DNA of 64,000 bases from Paratinospora sagittata (Eukaryota > Streptophyta > Magnoliopsida > Ranunculales > Menispermaceae). The notes under the pieces were generated by a model, which worked only from the letters and a program-made list of their open reading frames with translations, was not told the DNA's origin and ran no database searches. The DNA is taken from positions 35,556,816 through 35,620,815 of the forward strand of contig CM069606.1 in assembly GCA_035771175.1 (NCBI GenBank). The letters are read 5' to 3'. The position numbers and the translations under genes are program-made. Below, in pieces: positions 51,001 through 60,338 of the stretch; within the stretch, counting starts at the first letter, position 1; every line of letters begins with the position of its first letter.

Positions 51001-54000
51001 AGATCTACTTTTGACTGATCTTTTTATCCCTATTATATGATTATAAATTTTCTTTATTGTAGGCATCATCTGGAGTAAATCTTTTGGTATGCCTTCTGAT
51101 GATGTTGCTTGACTCACTGTTGTACTGTGCAATCGGTTTGTACCTGGAAAAGGTATTTCAAGTTCTTTTCTTTGCCATTCTTTGGTTGCATTCTTGAAGT
51201 AATGTTAGAAATTTTGTAAAATAATTTACATTAGTGTGAATGTGAAGCAAAATATCAAGTGTAGCATTAGGACGGAGGTAATTTCCTGGAATTGGATTTC
51301 TTGCAGCATCATTGGTAAGAAGGTGATAATTTTTTTTTTCCCTCTGTCAAAAAACAAAGATGAAAGTTCATAGATTTAAATTATTGTTTTTTGTTTTGGT
51401 TTTCTTTTTGAGAAGAAATAAGAAGCATTTATTCAAGAGAAAGATGATGAAACGAAACAAAAGGGGGCCACTAAAGGAGAACAAGGGATCCTCCTAAGCC
51501 TGCCCCTAAGAGCTATTTAAAAGAGAATACCAACCCCTACACCAGTCATTGACGTTGCACCTTTGGAGAGTTTACAAGTTGCCACCCATTGAGAGGCCAA
51601 AAACATGGAGCCATCTGAACCTTTATAGCAACCTTATGCTCCTATTTGATGATTCTAGAACTCCTGTCATTCCAAATACTCCAAAGAACTGCAAAAGAGT
51701 GCCACCATGCAATACTTCTTCACCCTTGAAGGAATGCTTCCCTCAACGGAGAAAGAAAACAAATCTCCCTCACTTCTAGGCCAGCAAGGAGGGATGAGGA
51801 ACTAATTATTCCATTTCTCCAAACACCCTCTTTGTGAACACGCATTAAGTGAAAAAACTGAAAATATTATTGCTTGTTTCTCCCACCTCCTTACAAGGAC
51901 AACACCAGTGAGGTGAAATGGTTGTGTACAAGTCTCTTTTGAAACATGTCCGCTTGTTAATCTTATCATGAGCGTTAGCCACCCCAAAACCTTGACGTCA
52001 TAAGGTTCATAAGCTTTCTAGATAATGGTATATTGAGGGAAAGTAAACGTTCCTGAGAGGTCAAAAGACCAAACCACCCGCCTTTCCTGTCTCCTTGATA
52101 AGAAAAATTCAACTTCCCTTTAAGTCAAATTCATAGGGAGATGATGGTTCCAAGAGGGATCTACCCCCTTTCCCAAGACTAACAGGAAGCATTTATTAGA
52201 TTTAAAAAGAAAGGTACCAAGGTGAAAAGAGGACAAGGAGTCCTGTGTTGTCTATTTATATCCTTAGGATCAATTTGTCTTAGAATAAATTTGAATCCTT
52301 ATTACTAAAGTGAATTTAAGAAGTTACAAAATTTTTATTTTGTAATTTTCCATGATTTTAGAGTTTTTGCTATGTCATCATTAATGTTTTCTTTATTTTT
52401 GACAAGAAACGAAATTGTATTATATTAACTATAAGAACTATACAAGATATATACATGCAGACCCAAGTCCTTAACCATAAATCAAAACTATCCAAAATTG
52501 GTTTCCATCCCCCTCAACCATTCTTCCAGGGAAAAGCCCTTAGCTAATTTAGTAGCACTAACCCAAATAGAAGCCAAGAAAAAGGAGTTTTCCCACACAT
52601 TTCCAATTTCCTTCTCATGATCTTTAAAAATGCGAGAGTTTTGCTCTTTCCATACAGACCACACTACTACAATAACCACAACACACCAATAATCTCTCAA
52701 ACGTCTGGGTAAGACAAACTCCTCAGGATAGGCCCATAAGTTAGACGCATTGGGGATTCTCTCCCATTGAAGAAGAGCTTCCCATTTCTTCCAAACTCCT
52801 TTAGAAAACTCATAGTCAACAAGGATATGTTGACCTGTTTCCCCATATGCTCTGCACAAACAACACCAACTTGGAGAGAGAGCCCAATTCTTGAATCGTC
52901 TTTAAAGAATATCCGCACAATTTAACCTGTCATGAGCAATAGTCCATCCCAAAAATTTGGCTTTTGAAGTAACATGAGCTTTCCAGATGAAATCATGAGG
53001 AAAATGGGCAAGAGAAGGGCTAGAGTCATGGACAAAACAAAGATGATGAAGGAAGGATTTAGAAGAAAACTCCCCCGAAGAATCCAAAGGCCAAGACACT
53101 CTATCATTCTCACTAGATATGAGTACCCCCTCGAGAGTCTTGAGGAGGGATGAGGCTTCTATACACTCTCTCAGAAGGGTTCCTTCTAAGGTGGAGACAC
53201 CAAGAAGGCCTACTCCCTTCCCTTCATTACCCTCTGAAGAACTCAAGAAGTCACAAATAGGATGATTTAGTTTGGAAGATAACCTATAAATGTTTGATAA
53301 TAACTCACAAAATTTGGTTGTACCACACCAAGTGTCCTCCCAGAATTTAAAGTGTGATCTGTCACCCTCTCTAAGCCTAATTAGATTAGAAAAAAATCGG
53401 ATAAAGGGAAGTTATAAACTTCCAAGGGCTACGATAGGTGGCTTTGGAAGACACACTAGCATCTCGAGAATTTCGCTAAACCCCATGGCAACTTAAAATC
53501 ACTTTGTCCCACAAAGAGTCTTTTTCTTTATGAAGATGCCACATCCATTTCCCAGCCAAAGCTTTATTGCTGAGTTCCAAATTACCAATCCCCAAGCCCC
53601 CTTGATCAAGCCTCTTGCTGACGAAATTCCATCTCACTAGGCTATCCCTCTTTCTTTGACCTCTCCTTTCCTAAGGAATTGTCTCATCATTCATTCAATC
53701 TGCCAAGCCACCTTCTTAGGATTTGAACATCGAAAGGAAATAAGTAGGGATGGTCCTCTAGCACACTTTTGATTAGTGCTAACCTTTGACCCTTGGATAA
53801 AAAACCCCTCCTCCAACCATCGAGTCTCCTCGAAGTAGTATGGATAACGGGCTCCCAAAAAGACAATGACAAAGGGTTACCTCCCAATGGTAATCCTAAG
53901 CATTTTAAGGGCCATTAACCAATAGAACAACCACAAGAAAAAGCCACCTCAATCAGCTGCGCCTCTGACATGCAAATACCAACCACTTGGCATTTTTCCA

Positions 54001-57000
54001 AATTTAGCTTCATTCCTGAAATCCAACAGAAGCCTTGAATAATCCTCAATGTAGAAAGCAAGCTAGACCCATCATTCTCCACCAACAATAGGCAGTCATC
54101 CGCAAATTGAAGATGAGACACTTGAATATTATCCTTCCCTACTGAAAAACCCTTCACCACCGCAACTTCATTAGCCTTATCCATCATGCTTTCCAAAACA
54201 TCAGCAACAACAATGAAGAGAAAGGGGTTACATCTTGTTCACCCACCCTTTTAACCACTATGATAAACCCCACTTTAGTAGCTACTATCCAAGAAGAGAT
54301 GCACATTCTTGTGAGTTGTGACATTCCAAATTCTAATACTATCTAAAAACTTGTCCTTGAACACCTTGCTTTTCCTTTCTAACTACAAGGATCAATTTGT
54401 TTTGGTTGTGGGAAATCCTTTTTTTTTTGATAGGCAACATGTCATTATATATAGAGATGAGAAAAGGCTGCAGCGAGCAACATACAAAATGTTTTAAGGG
54501 GATGGGTTATCCCCTGAGAACTAGATGCAGTATTTACAATGATTATAGAATAGCACTCCAATTCCTAATCCATTCACTAATATTGTAACCCCTAAACAAC
54601 TTGCTAGCACTAATCCAGTATGCGAACCAAAATACAAAATTGTCCCATACTTTTTCAACATTGTTCATTACATCATTAAAAAATCTCTCATTTCTTTCTT
54701 TCCAAGCATCCCAGATGACTGCAAAAAACATGATTCTCCAATAGTGATTCATTTTCCTCGCTGATACTTGACTGATGGGGAAGCAAAAAGAATCATTTGC
54801 ACACGGACTAGTGAAACCGTTATGAGTTGTTTCCCTTCTTCTCCAAATATCCGCAACAAAATACACCCCCAAAACAAGTGCTTTATGTTTTCTTCACTGT
54901 TCCTGCACAAACAACAACAATTTGGAGATAATGCCATGTATGGTTATTTCCTTTGTAAAACATCATCACAGTTAATTTTTTGATGAGCCATCAGTCAACC
55001 CATAATTTTTGACCGGAAGACATTTTATTTTATTTCATGTGACAAAGAATGGAAATTCCAAGTATCATCAAATATAATTAATATATATATTTTTTCTATG
55101 TTTCAATGGTGAAAGGCAACTTTAAAAGGTTTGGTTGGTTGGTTGCTGTAATAGTTGTGGAAATAAAGTGTTAAAACAATAAAAGACACAAAGATATAAC
55201 GTGGTTCGGCTTTATGACCTACATCCACGGGAGAAGAGAAATGATATTTATTCTTTTGTAATGTCTTAATGGAGGGACTCCATATATATAGACATACAGG
55301 GCTATGTACTTATAGCTATATTTACAATTTTAGTAACTGCTATATTCCTTAAAGGAAATAAATCCTTAAGGAAATAATTCTGTACAGGAAAGAAATCTAT
55401 ACAGGAAATAAATTTGTATAGGAAACAAATCTCAACACTCCACCTCAAGCTGGTGAATAAAGGTTTACCATTCCCAGCTTGGACACATTTGCTTGAAATG
55501 CAGTATGATTTAACCCTTTAGTGAGCATATCGGCGAGCTGATTATTGGTAAACACATATGGAGTACAGATCAACCCACTGTCAAGCTTCTCTTTAATAAA
55601 GTGTCTATCAATCTCTATATGCTTGGTTCGATCATGTTGAACTGGGTTATGGGCAATGCTAATTGCAGATTTATTGTCACAATAGAGTCTCATAGGGCCA
55701 TTCCAGTGTATCGTCAAATCTGTCAAAATTATCTGCAACCATAATAGCTCACAAACCCCTTGTGCCATTGCTCGGAATTCTGCTTCAGCACTAGATCTGG
55801 CCACTACATTCTATTTTTACTTCGCCATGTCACCAAATTCCCACCAAGAAACGTACAATATCCAGTAGTTGATCTTCTGTCAACTACTGAACCAACATAG
55901 TCTGAATCAGTATATGCTTCAAGAACCATTCCTGTGTGTCGTTTAAATAAGATGCCCTGTTCTGTAGTCCCTTTAAGATATTGTAGAACGCGATGCGTTG
56001 CTTGCAAATGAATATCTTTAGGATTGTGCATGAACTGACTTATTACACTCACTGCATATGCAATATCAGGTCTTGTGTGAGAGAGATAGATGAGTCTTCC
56101 TACTAGTCTTTGATACATCTCTTTATTAACAGTCAGCGCTTCTTCAGCTTCTCCAAGCTTGTGATTAAGATCAATAGGAGTATTCATTGGTTTGCATTCT
56201 AGCTTCCCTGTTTCTTTAAGAAGGTCTGTAATGTACTTCTGTTGAGAGATAAAGATTCCGTGTTTAGAGTGTTCCACTTCAATCCCTAGGAAGTATTTCA
56301 ATCTCCCTAATTCCTTGATCTCAAATTCCTCGGTCAAACACCGCTTCAAATTTTGTCTCTCGTTCTCATTGTTTCTTGTCATGATGATGTCATCAACATA
56401 CACTAATAGAGCTGTAACTCCCCCTGAAGTCGAGTGCTTAATAAAGAGAGTGTGATCTCCTTGGCTTTGTTTATATCCTATACTTGTCATTACTTTGGCA
56501 AATCGACCAAACCATGTCCTCGGAGATTGTTCAAGTCCATACAGGGCCTTTTTTAATTTGCACTTTATCAGTGGTGCAAAATCCTGGGGGCACTTCAATA
56601 TTGAGAACTCTACTTGACACTTTTGGAAAACCCCCAGGTACCAACTCATTGGCCCATTTAGGTAATTTTTCTATTTCTATTGGATTTAACGTCTCGGATA
56701 AATCTTTTGCTAACTCTTGGGTTATAGATTTTGGTGCTACTGATCACATGACCAATTCTTCCAATATATTTCATACCTACAACCCATGTCCTAGTAGTCG
56801 GAAAATAGCCATAGATGATGGATCCTTAACCACAGTAGCTGGTATAGGTGATGTTCACATCAGCCCCACCCTTACACTTAGAAACGTTCTTCATGTTCCT
56901 AAATTATCTACTATACCAGCTACTGTGGTTAAGGATCCATCAGCTGTGGCTATTTTTCGACTACTAGGACATGGGTTGTAGGTATGAAATATATTGGAAG

Positions 57001-59608
57001 AATTGGTCATGTGATCAGTAGCACCAGAATCTATAACCCAAGAGTTAGCAAAAGATTTATCCGAGACGTTAAATCCAATAGAAATAGGAAAATTACCTGA
57101 ATGGGCCACTGAGTTGGTACCTGAGGGTTTTCCAAGAGTGTCAAGTAGAGTTCTCAATCTCTTGATCTCATCCTGATTGAATCCGACTTGCTTAAGAGAG
57201 TGCTCTTCAATTGATTGTACACTGGACATCTTTCTTTTGGCTCATGTACCGGTGGAAGCAGCAACAACAACAACAATGCCTGGTCAAATTCTTCAATAAC
57301 AGCGATGAACGCCAAACAAGTCTCTCTTTGGCAATGAAGGCCGAAGATGGAGGTTGATGGTTTTTTTTTTTTTTTTTTGGTAGTTACTGAAAATAAGAAA
57401 GAAGAAAGACAAGACAGAAGAAAGAAAAGACGGAAGAAGGGAAGAGAGAAAGAAGACGGGAGAAAAAGAAAGAAAGGAAGAAGAAGGCGCAGTAGCAGCG
57501 GCAAGGAACAACGGCGGGGTTATAAGGGTGCTGCAACGAAGATTGGCGGAGGGGTTTTCTTGTGCAGCAGTAGTGGACGGGATCGATCTGGTAGTGAGCA
57601 GTGACGATGACGAGTTGAAGTAGAGACAACAACCACGATGAAGATGCACGCATCAACGGTAGCAGATTTTCGCGAAGAAGTCAAGACGCGACAACAACGA
57701 TGGCAGCGACGCTCAACAACAAAGAAAAATAGTAACTGCAGCGTATTCGATTTCGGCGATGAAGGTCGACAGAAGACAAGTCTGGCGATGAAGGCCGATG
57801 GCGATGAAAGCCGATGAAAAAAGACGATGAAAAAAAATAGAGCTGATGGAAAGAAGACGATACCAGAAGATGAAGATGAAAAAGACGATACCAGAAGAAG
57901 ACGAAGAAGATGTAAAGAAGAAGATGAGTGAAGACGAAGGATGAAGGTTGAGTTGCAAGGATTGAAAACGGTTGAGACGAAGGAAGACGATGAACAGTGA
58001 GACGAAAACAGTTGCAGACACGATTTGCATATCGCGATTTAGGATCTCTTGTTTGTAGTTGAATAGTGAAAGGCGACTAAGATGAAAGACTGCGATGCGT
58101 TTGCAGTTGCAGGCGAACCAGTTCGCGATGTGCGATGATACCTTGTTCTCAGTCGATGAATCAAAAACTGAGTTGATGGTGGTGAGCCAGGAACAGTCGC
58201 ACGAACCAGACGAAGAAGACGATGAATCGCACGAACCATACGAAGAAGATGATGAACAGTAACAGTTGCAGATACGACGATGGTGATGGAAGAGGAAATG
58301 GAAGACGACGATGTGGTTGCAAGTGAAGAAGAAGACGACGACGATGCAGATGACGTTGACGAAGATGAAGACTGCGATGTGCGATCCAGTTGCAGCGGCA
58401 ACAACAACAGTAACAACAAAGATGAATATTCCGGCAGCGACAACAATGAAGGCCATCCAAGGGGATTCCGGCGATGAAGGCCGACAATGATGATTTCGAC
58501 GATGAAGGCCGAAACAAATTTTCTAGTAATAATAACCTAGGTCTCTGATACCATGTTAAAACAATAAAAGACACAAATATATAACATGGTTCGGCTTTAT
58601 GGCCTACATCCACGGGAGAAGAGAAATGATATTTATTCTTTTGTAATGTCTTAATGGAGGGACTCCATATATATAGACATACAGGGCTATGTACTTATAG
58701 CTATATTTACAATTTTAGTAACTGCTATATTCCTTAAAGGAAATAAATCCTTAAGGAAATAATTCTGTACAGGAAACAAATCTATACAGGAAATAAATTT
58801 GTATAGGAAACAAATCTCAACATAAAGTAGTAGACGAGTAGTTCAAGTTCCATCATATGCAATGTTTAAGCTTAGGAAACAAATATATTGCAGTGCTTAC
58901 CCCACTTTTTCTAACCAATTGGTCTTGAACTATTGCAATTAATGCTCTGATTTGCGGAAACCCCTTTTCCTTCTCTCTATATATGGATAGCATAATTAGG
59001 CTACTAGGCAACAACAACAATGATAACAACAAGACTTGTCTTTTTGAATGACACTTGCTTTCATACTTAAATTTCATCTTGATAATCTTTCTGCGATGAG
59101 CTTTTCCCCTGGACAATCTGTCTACTCTAATGTTTTGTACTATTGTTGTTGAAGTTGCATGCTATTGTTATTTTATATAGATTTTGAAATATAGAAATTC
59201 ATTCTTATTAGGTTCTTCCAAGGGAGAATGGATTGCGCTATCCTTGGAATTTTTTATTCAAGAAGAGCTTCTGGGGGAAGATGTCCGACATTCCTGCTAA
59301 TGATTTAGAAATTAACAGTAAAAGTTGCAGAAAGAAAACTTTGGCTCCTAGGAAAGGTATTATTGATCCAGCTGTTGAAGCAATAAGCTTGGACATGAAA
59401 CAACAAGAACTTGATGGCAGGTAATTAGGTTGAAGTTCTCATAAATCATTGTAAGGTAGTGCACTTGACTTATATATTTTTGTGTTTTCTCCCAGATGTA
59501 TCCAGATACGCAATTTGCATAAGGTGTATTCCACAAAAAAAAGGAAATGTTGTGCAGTGAACTCATTGAAGCTCACATTATATGAAAATCAGATTTTTGC
59601 TCTTCTAG
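28542..59608 (+). CDS. ABCA1: ABCA1-type full-size ABC transporter, 5' part (13 exons)
   Basis: Exons: 28542-28628, 28914-28993, 29108-29279, 29463-29545, 31316-31532, 33790-34019, 34127-34187, 38015-38101, 50540-50772, 50874-50988, 51063-51152, 59212-59420, 59496-59608. All have GT-AG junctions and an open frame of about 592 residues. The start [19 protein letters not shown] is typical of plant ABCA1. A first membrane span (residues about 30-44) is followed by a large extracytosolic loop to about 290. Hydrophobic spans then occur at about 291-308, 340-375, 376-392, 396-412 and 459-482, followed by the linker into nucleotide-binding domain 1, up to [11 protein letters not shown]. Plant ABCA1 proteins have about 1880 residues and two such halves, so Walker A and the rest lie beyond the window. 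Family role: membrane transport, probably of lipid-like substrates; the plant substrate is not established. Introns carry many transposons but no exon is hit. Confidence 0.95.
29755..31215. repeat. Direct repeats flanking a MITE-like segment in ABCA1 intron 4
   Basis: About 29765-29935 and 31040-31212 are close direct copies; both hold ACTCTCTTTTTGGCAAAGC and AAGAAATTTAGGTGGAC. A second pair, about 29617-29705 and 30070-30165, also matches (GTAAGTATATTGGTC). Between them, 30225-31014 has GTTTGG.../...CCAAAC ends like the 27343 MITE and a very AT-rich core. Confidence 0.65.
31533..33789. other. ABCA1 intron 5, nothing recognised
   Basis: 2.26-kb AT-rich intron. No transposon ends, no coding segment and no clear repeats were found apart from short AT microsatellites near 32725. 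Confidence 0.5.
34440..35210. other. Unexplained GC-rich island in ABCA1 intron 7
   Basis: Base composition changes sharply from the AT-rich intron. Words such as TATCGAG recur (about 34802, 34868, 34998), as does ATATGAGTATTC (about 35059 and 35102). There is no convincing protein, and short open frames on both strands overlap. It resembles retrotransposon spacer or LTR sequence in texture, but I see no matching ends. Confidence 0.4.
35313..36314. mobile_element. hAT-like non-autonomous element in ABCA1 intron 7
   Basis: Inverted ends are CAGTGTTTTCAAGG at the left and CCTTGAAAACACTG at the right. The 8-bp flanks are CTTATGAG (35305-35312) and CTTCTGAG (36315-36322), a 7/8 match, as expected of hAT elements. 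AGGCG-rich subterminal sequence lies inside both ends. A LINE tail sits in the middle. No hAT transposase was seen. Confidence 0.8.
35690..36115 (+). mobile_element. LINE tail nested in the hAT-like element
   Basis: The plus strand encodes the LINE ORF2 end: [17 protein letters not shown], then a [19 protein letters not shown] segment and WIRGW, then a 3' stretch with (AT)n and an A run at about 36115. The 5' end is truncated near 35690; the target duplication is unclear. Confidence 0.7.
36323..37795. other. Rest of ABCA1 intron 7
   Basis: Mostly unassigned. Around 36985-37060 one frame reads [15 protein letters not shown], resembling the start of LINE ORF2, but stops follow and no further domain could be traced. 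Confidence 0.3.
37796..38005. repeat. 109-bp tandem duplication before ABCA1 exon 8
   Basis: Copy 1 is 37796-37904 and copy 2 is 37905-38005. They are nearly identical from TGTGATTTTAAAATTTAAAC to GAACATTTCA. The second copy ends 9 bases before exon 8, so intron sequence next to the acceptor (polypyrimidine and branch region) has been duplicated. Confidence 0.9.
38297..39190 (+). mobile_element. 5' fragment of a plus-strand copia: LTR, primer site, leader
   Basis: An LTR-like segment, 38297-38534 (TG...CA), is followed directly by TGGTGTCAAAGC, a variant of the iMet primer site. A leader follows, rich in GGCCTTCATCGCCG-type words (38570-38640) and (CT)n tracts (38939-39045). The fragment ends in a purine-rich stretch (39147-39195), where a different copia begins on the opposite strand. 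No second LTR was found. Confidence 0.65.
39636..39698. repeat. Perfect 63-bp palindrome in MULE C
   Basis: Two 31-base arms surround a single central C at 39667. Reading outward, the arms are TTTT, then GACGCC, then the TTCCCTTCACTT complement, then an A/T run. Weaker copies lie at about 39590-39625, 40622-40662 and 40688-40725. Confidence 0.92.
39824..40579 (-). pseudogene. Captured fragment of a divergent PAP2 / DUF212 gene
   Basis: Four exon-like segments on the minus strand: 40368 to about 40579, 40132-40266, 39981-40018 and 39824-39890. All three introns keep GT-AG ends and phase. The translation gives a transit-peptide-like start, [19 protein letters not shown], then [10 protein letters not shown], a [13 protein letters not shown] block, [24 protein letters not shown] and AYDAQ. 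This is the conserved core of the acid phosphatase / vanadium-dependent haloperoxidase-related family. The first exon has no in-frame ATG from the obvious start, so one indel is likely. The family's C-terminal region after YDAQ is missing. The position inside MULE C shows transposon capture. Confidence 0.85.
43534..43790 (-). repeat. Copia-2 3' LTR
   Basis: 257 bp with TG...CA ends. The other LTR differs at only one base. It shares most of its sequence with the Copia-3 LTRs and more distantly with the LTR at 60339. Confidence 0.95.
43798..45560 (-). pseudogene. Copia-2 RT-RNase H region
   Basis: One open frame from about 45560 to 43798; the first ATG in it is at 45414. It contains the RT entry ([20 protein letters not shown]), YVDDIIMTG catalytic residues, then RNase H with the DSDYAGS and EAEFRAMA motifs and the copia tail ADMLTKGL. 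It is in the gag frame but shifted from the protease-integrase frame, with a one-base slip near 45550. Confidence 0.9.
45548..47182 (-). pseudogene. Copia-2 protease-integrase region
   Basis: 544 residues. Protease [10 protein letters not shown] lies near residue 38. The integrase finger is HHRRLGHPS...CEVCELAKH, and the catalytic core (HSDIWGP..., [15 protein letters not shown]) follows. Its frame is offset by one from both neighbours, consistent with one base lost before it and one gained after it relative to the ancestor. Confidence 0.9.
47188..48168 (-). CDS. Copia-2 gag
   Basis: 326 residues from an ATG just inside the leader. Copia-type gag: [19 protein letters not shown] near residue 33 and a CCHC-like knuckle [14 protein letters not shown] near 262. 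It stops at 47188, a few bases before the protease frame opens. Alone it could still be translated. Confidence 0.88.
   Translation of the reverse strand: MSVTSETVQIEETVDKIEKGELPNIQAAYRLDGKNYLKWSQLVRTFLKGRGKLSHLLGTGPTPGDPKFRAWDNEDASIMAWLWNSMAPNISDTCMFLTTAKDIWDAVHQTYSKAHDAAQVYEIKVKVGTTKQGNMTVTEYANVLKNLWQELDHYRCIETKCPADAVILKNYIEKDRVYDFLAGLNAEFDQVRVQTLSKELLTLNETISAIRIEESRRNVMLTPQKLEGSAMIANRGNDQRTHTPRAESSKVPNRDNRDNLRCTYCQKTRHTREKCWKLHGKPSTSSKDWGYTGGQQKTSGQAHLSTEPTIAASPVTDGFAKTILKD
48230..48780. repeat. Copia-2 leader with degenerate short repeats
   Basis: The untranslated leader between the 5' LTR and gag is built largely from about eight imperfect copies of GAACAGTGAT and several of CAGTTCGCGATGAA. 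A shorter stretch near 48890-48965 holds CGGCGATGAAGGCCGG, the complement of the leader word found in the other copia leaders. Confidence 0.75.
48996..49008 (-). promoter_or_regulatory. Copia-2 tRNA-iMet primer-binding site
   Basis: Minus strand TGGTATCAGAGCC, immediately after the 5' LTR. Confidence 0.92.
49009..49265 (-). repeat. Copia-2 5' LTR
   Basis: 257 bp, one difference from the 3' LTR. It contains a TATATATA box-like motif near 49125 (minus-strand promoter candidate) and a self-complementary CCTTAAAGG / CCTTAAGG pair. Confidence 0.94.
50040..50170 (+). mobile_element. LINE 3' end fragment in ABCA1 intron 8
   Basis: The plus strand reads NEWLRGWG then stop, the usual end of this LINE group's ORF2, with a short 3' tail and an A run near 50165-50171. 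The degenerate copia LTR abuts its 5' side. Confidence 0.5.
51405..52260 (-). mobile_element. LINE tail a in ABCA1 intron 11
   Basis: Minus-strand LINE 3' part. The end (AGAAGCATTTATTCAAGAG, read on plus) and the zinc-binding RT segment near 51930-51990 match the other tails in this intron but with stops. A second copy of the same 3' end seems to start near 52188, so two fragments may be fused. Confidence 0.6.
52279..54387 (-). mobile_element. LINE b in ABCA1 intron 11, RT end through tail
   Basis: In minus-strand order: RT C-terminus with intact FADD (54196-53915; [14 protein letters not shown]), a connecting region (53887-53687), a zinc-binding RT segment (53246-52697) and the terminal [13 protein letters not shown] / [14 protein letters not shown] segment (52660-52490). 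The frame is broken several times. AGGATCAATTTGT occurs on both sides (52266-52278 and 54388-54400), a candidate 13-bp target duplication, though the A-rich tail is not directly beside it. Confidence 0.75.
54419..55060 (-). mobile_element. LINE tail c in ABCA1 intron 11
   Basis: A T run at 54419-54428 (minus-strand poly-A) followed by LINE 3' sequence. The encoded end includes [14 protein letters not shown] and [15 protein letters not shown], with the zinc-binding [18 protein letters not shown] at about 54930-54880. Truncated near 55060. Confidence 0.75.
55445..56580 (-). pseudogene. Copia-3 RT-RNase H remnant
   Basis: The RT part (about 56580-55815) still has YVDDIIMT. RNase H continues from 55804 in another frame: a T run has lost a base near 55812 relative to Copia-2, causing a frameshift. 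The N-terminal RT residues are missing where the inverted protease segment was joined. Confidence 0.88.
56601..57157. repeat. Inverted duplication (hairpin) of the protease region in Copia-3
   Basis: Left arm 56601-56845, loop 56846-56912, right arm 56913-57157. The 245-bp arms are inverted copies with only a few differences. Both encode the protease start ([10 protein letters not shown] on the right arm; [10 protein letters not shown] on the left). The loop continues the left arm's protease sequence. Confidence 0.92.
57230..58553 (-). other. Copia-3 leader region
   Basis: Purine-rich on the plus strand, with many GATGAAGAC, GAAGAAGACGA and CGATGAAGGCCG words. Open frames in the antisense direction are Ser/Leu-rich artefacts of this bias. 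The iMet primer site (minus TGGTATCAGAGAC) sits at 58541-58553. Confidence 0.7.
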
Positions 59609-59759
59609 GTGTTGCTTTTACTCTCCTTTACTTTTAGTCTTCTTGTGATTGCTGTATTTGCTATTTTTAGTTTGCTTTTCTGGGTGTATTCTAGATTTTT
59701 ATTCTAGCGGTTGTTCTATTGTAAGAAAATTCCACTTCTATATTCTCACTATTCATTTT

Positions 59760-60335
59760 TTCTTTATTCTTTCTTTTTGGATAAGAAATTATAAAAAAGT
59801 ATATATTTAAAGGCCTAGATACAAAATGCCTTTGTGCCCCCTTGGGAGGACTAGGCGTTCTCCTGGAACTCCTAAGATACAAGCCAACAAGGGCCCCAAC
59901 TCCCATTACCAATCGCTAAGCCTATAACCCTTGGAATGTTTACAAGGGCTAATCAAATTAGAATCTATAAAGTGTGAGCTCTCTTGGACCCCAATTGCAT
60001 TCCGTTCAACTACCTCGAAAATCCTCGAATTCCTTTCGTGCCAAATGGTCCACAGTCCACACAATTGTGAACATAACCACTCTCCAACAATTCTCAAGTT
60101 GGAGGAAAATATGCCTCATAGGAAAAGAAAACAAGTTTTTATTGTATGAACAACTAATTAAAGATAATCCTTTCACCTCTCACAAACTCTTCTTGAGAAT
60201 GCACATTGAACAAACAAGTGGTTAGCTCTCTCACCTCCTTGCTTGCATAAGCAACACTAGTTGGGTGACAAGGACCGCTTGGGGAAATGACTGTGCAAAA
60301 TATCTGCAATATTTAGTTTATCTTGGACAATTACT
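59760..60335 (-). mobile_element. LINE tail d in ABCA1 intron 13
   Basis: Minus-strand LINE 3' part. The encoded segment CGLWTIWHERNSRIFE, then a SHFIDSNLISPCKHSKGY-like end, lies at 60075-59906. The zinc-binding segment further upstream (60140-60310) has stops. It ends where a copia LTR begins. Confidence 0.65.
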
Positions 60336-60338
60336 AAC

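Larger units (their letters stand above)
55169..58822 (-). mobile_element. Copia-3, rearranged relative of Copia-2
   Basis: 3654 bp. Two 269-bp LTRs (55169-55437 and 58554-58822) differ at four sites. A perfect TAAAG duplication flanks it (55164-55168 and 58823-58827). Inside: RNase H and most of RT, then an inverted duplication of the protease start, then a 1.3-kb leader with the primer site at 58541-58553. Integrase and most of gag are missing. It shares its LTR and RT sequence with Copia-2. Confidence 0.93.

Noticed and set aside
57713..58613. Long Ser/Val/Cys-rich antisense open frames
   Set aside because: They are codon-bias artefacts of the purine-rich Copia-3 leader, with no domain and overlapping in several frames.
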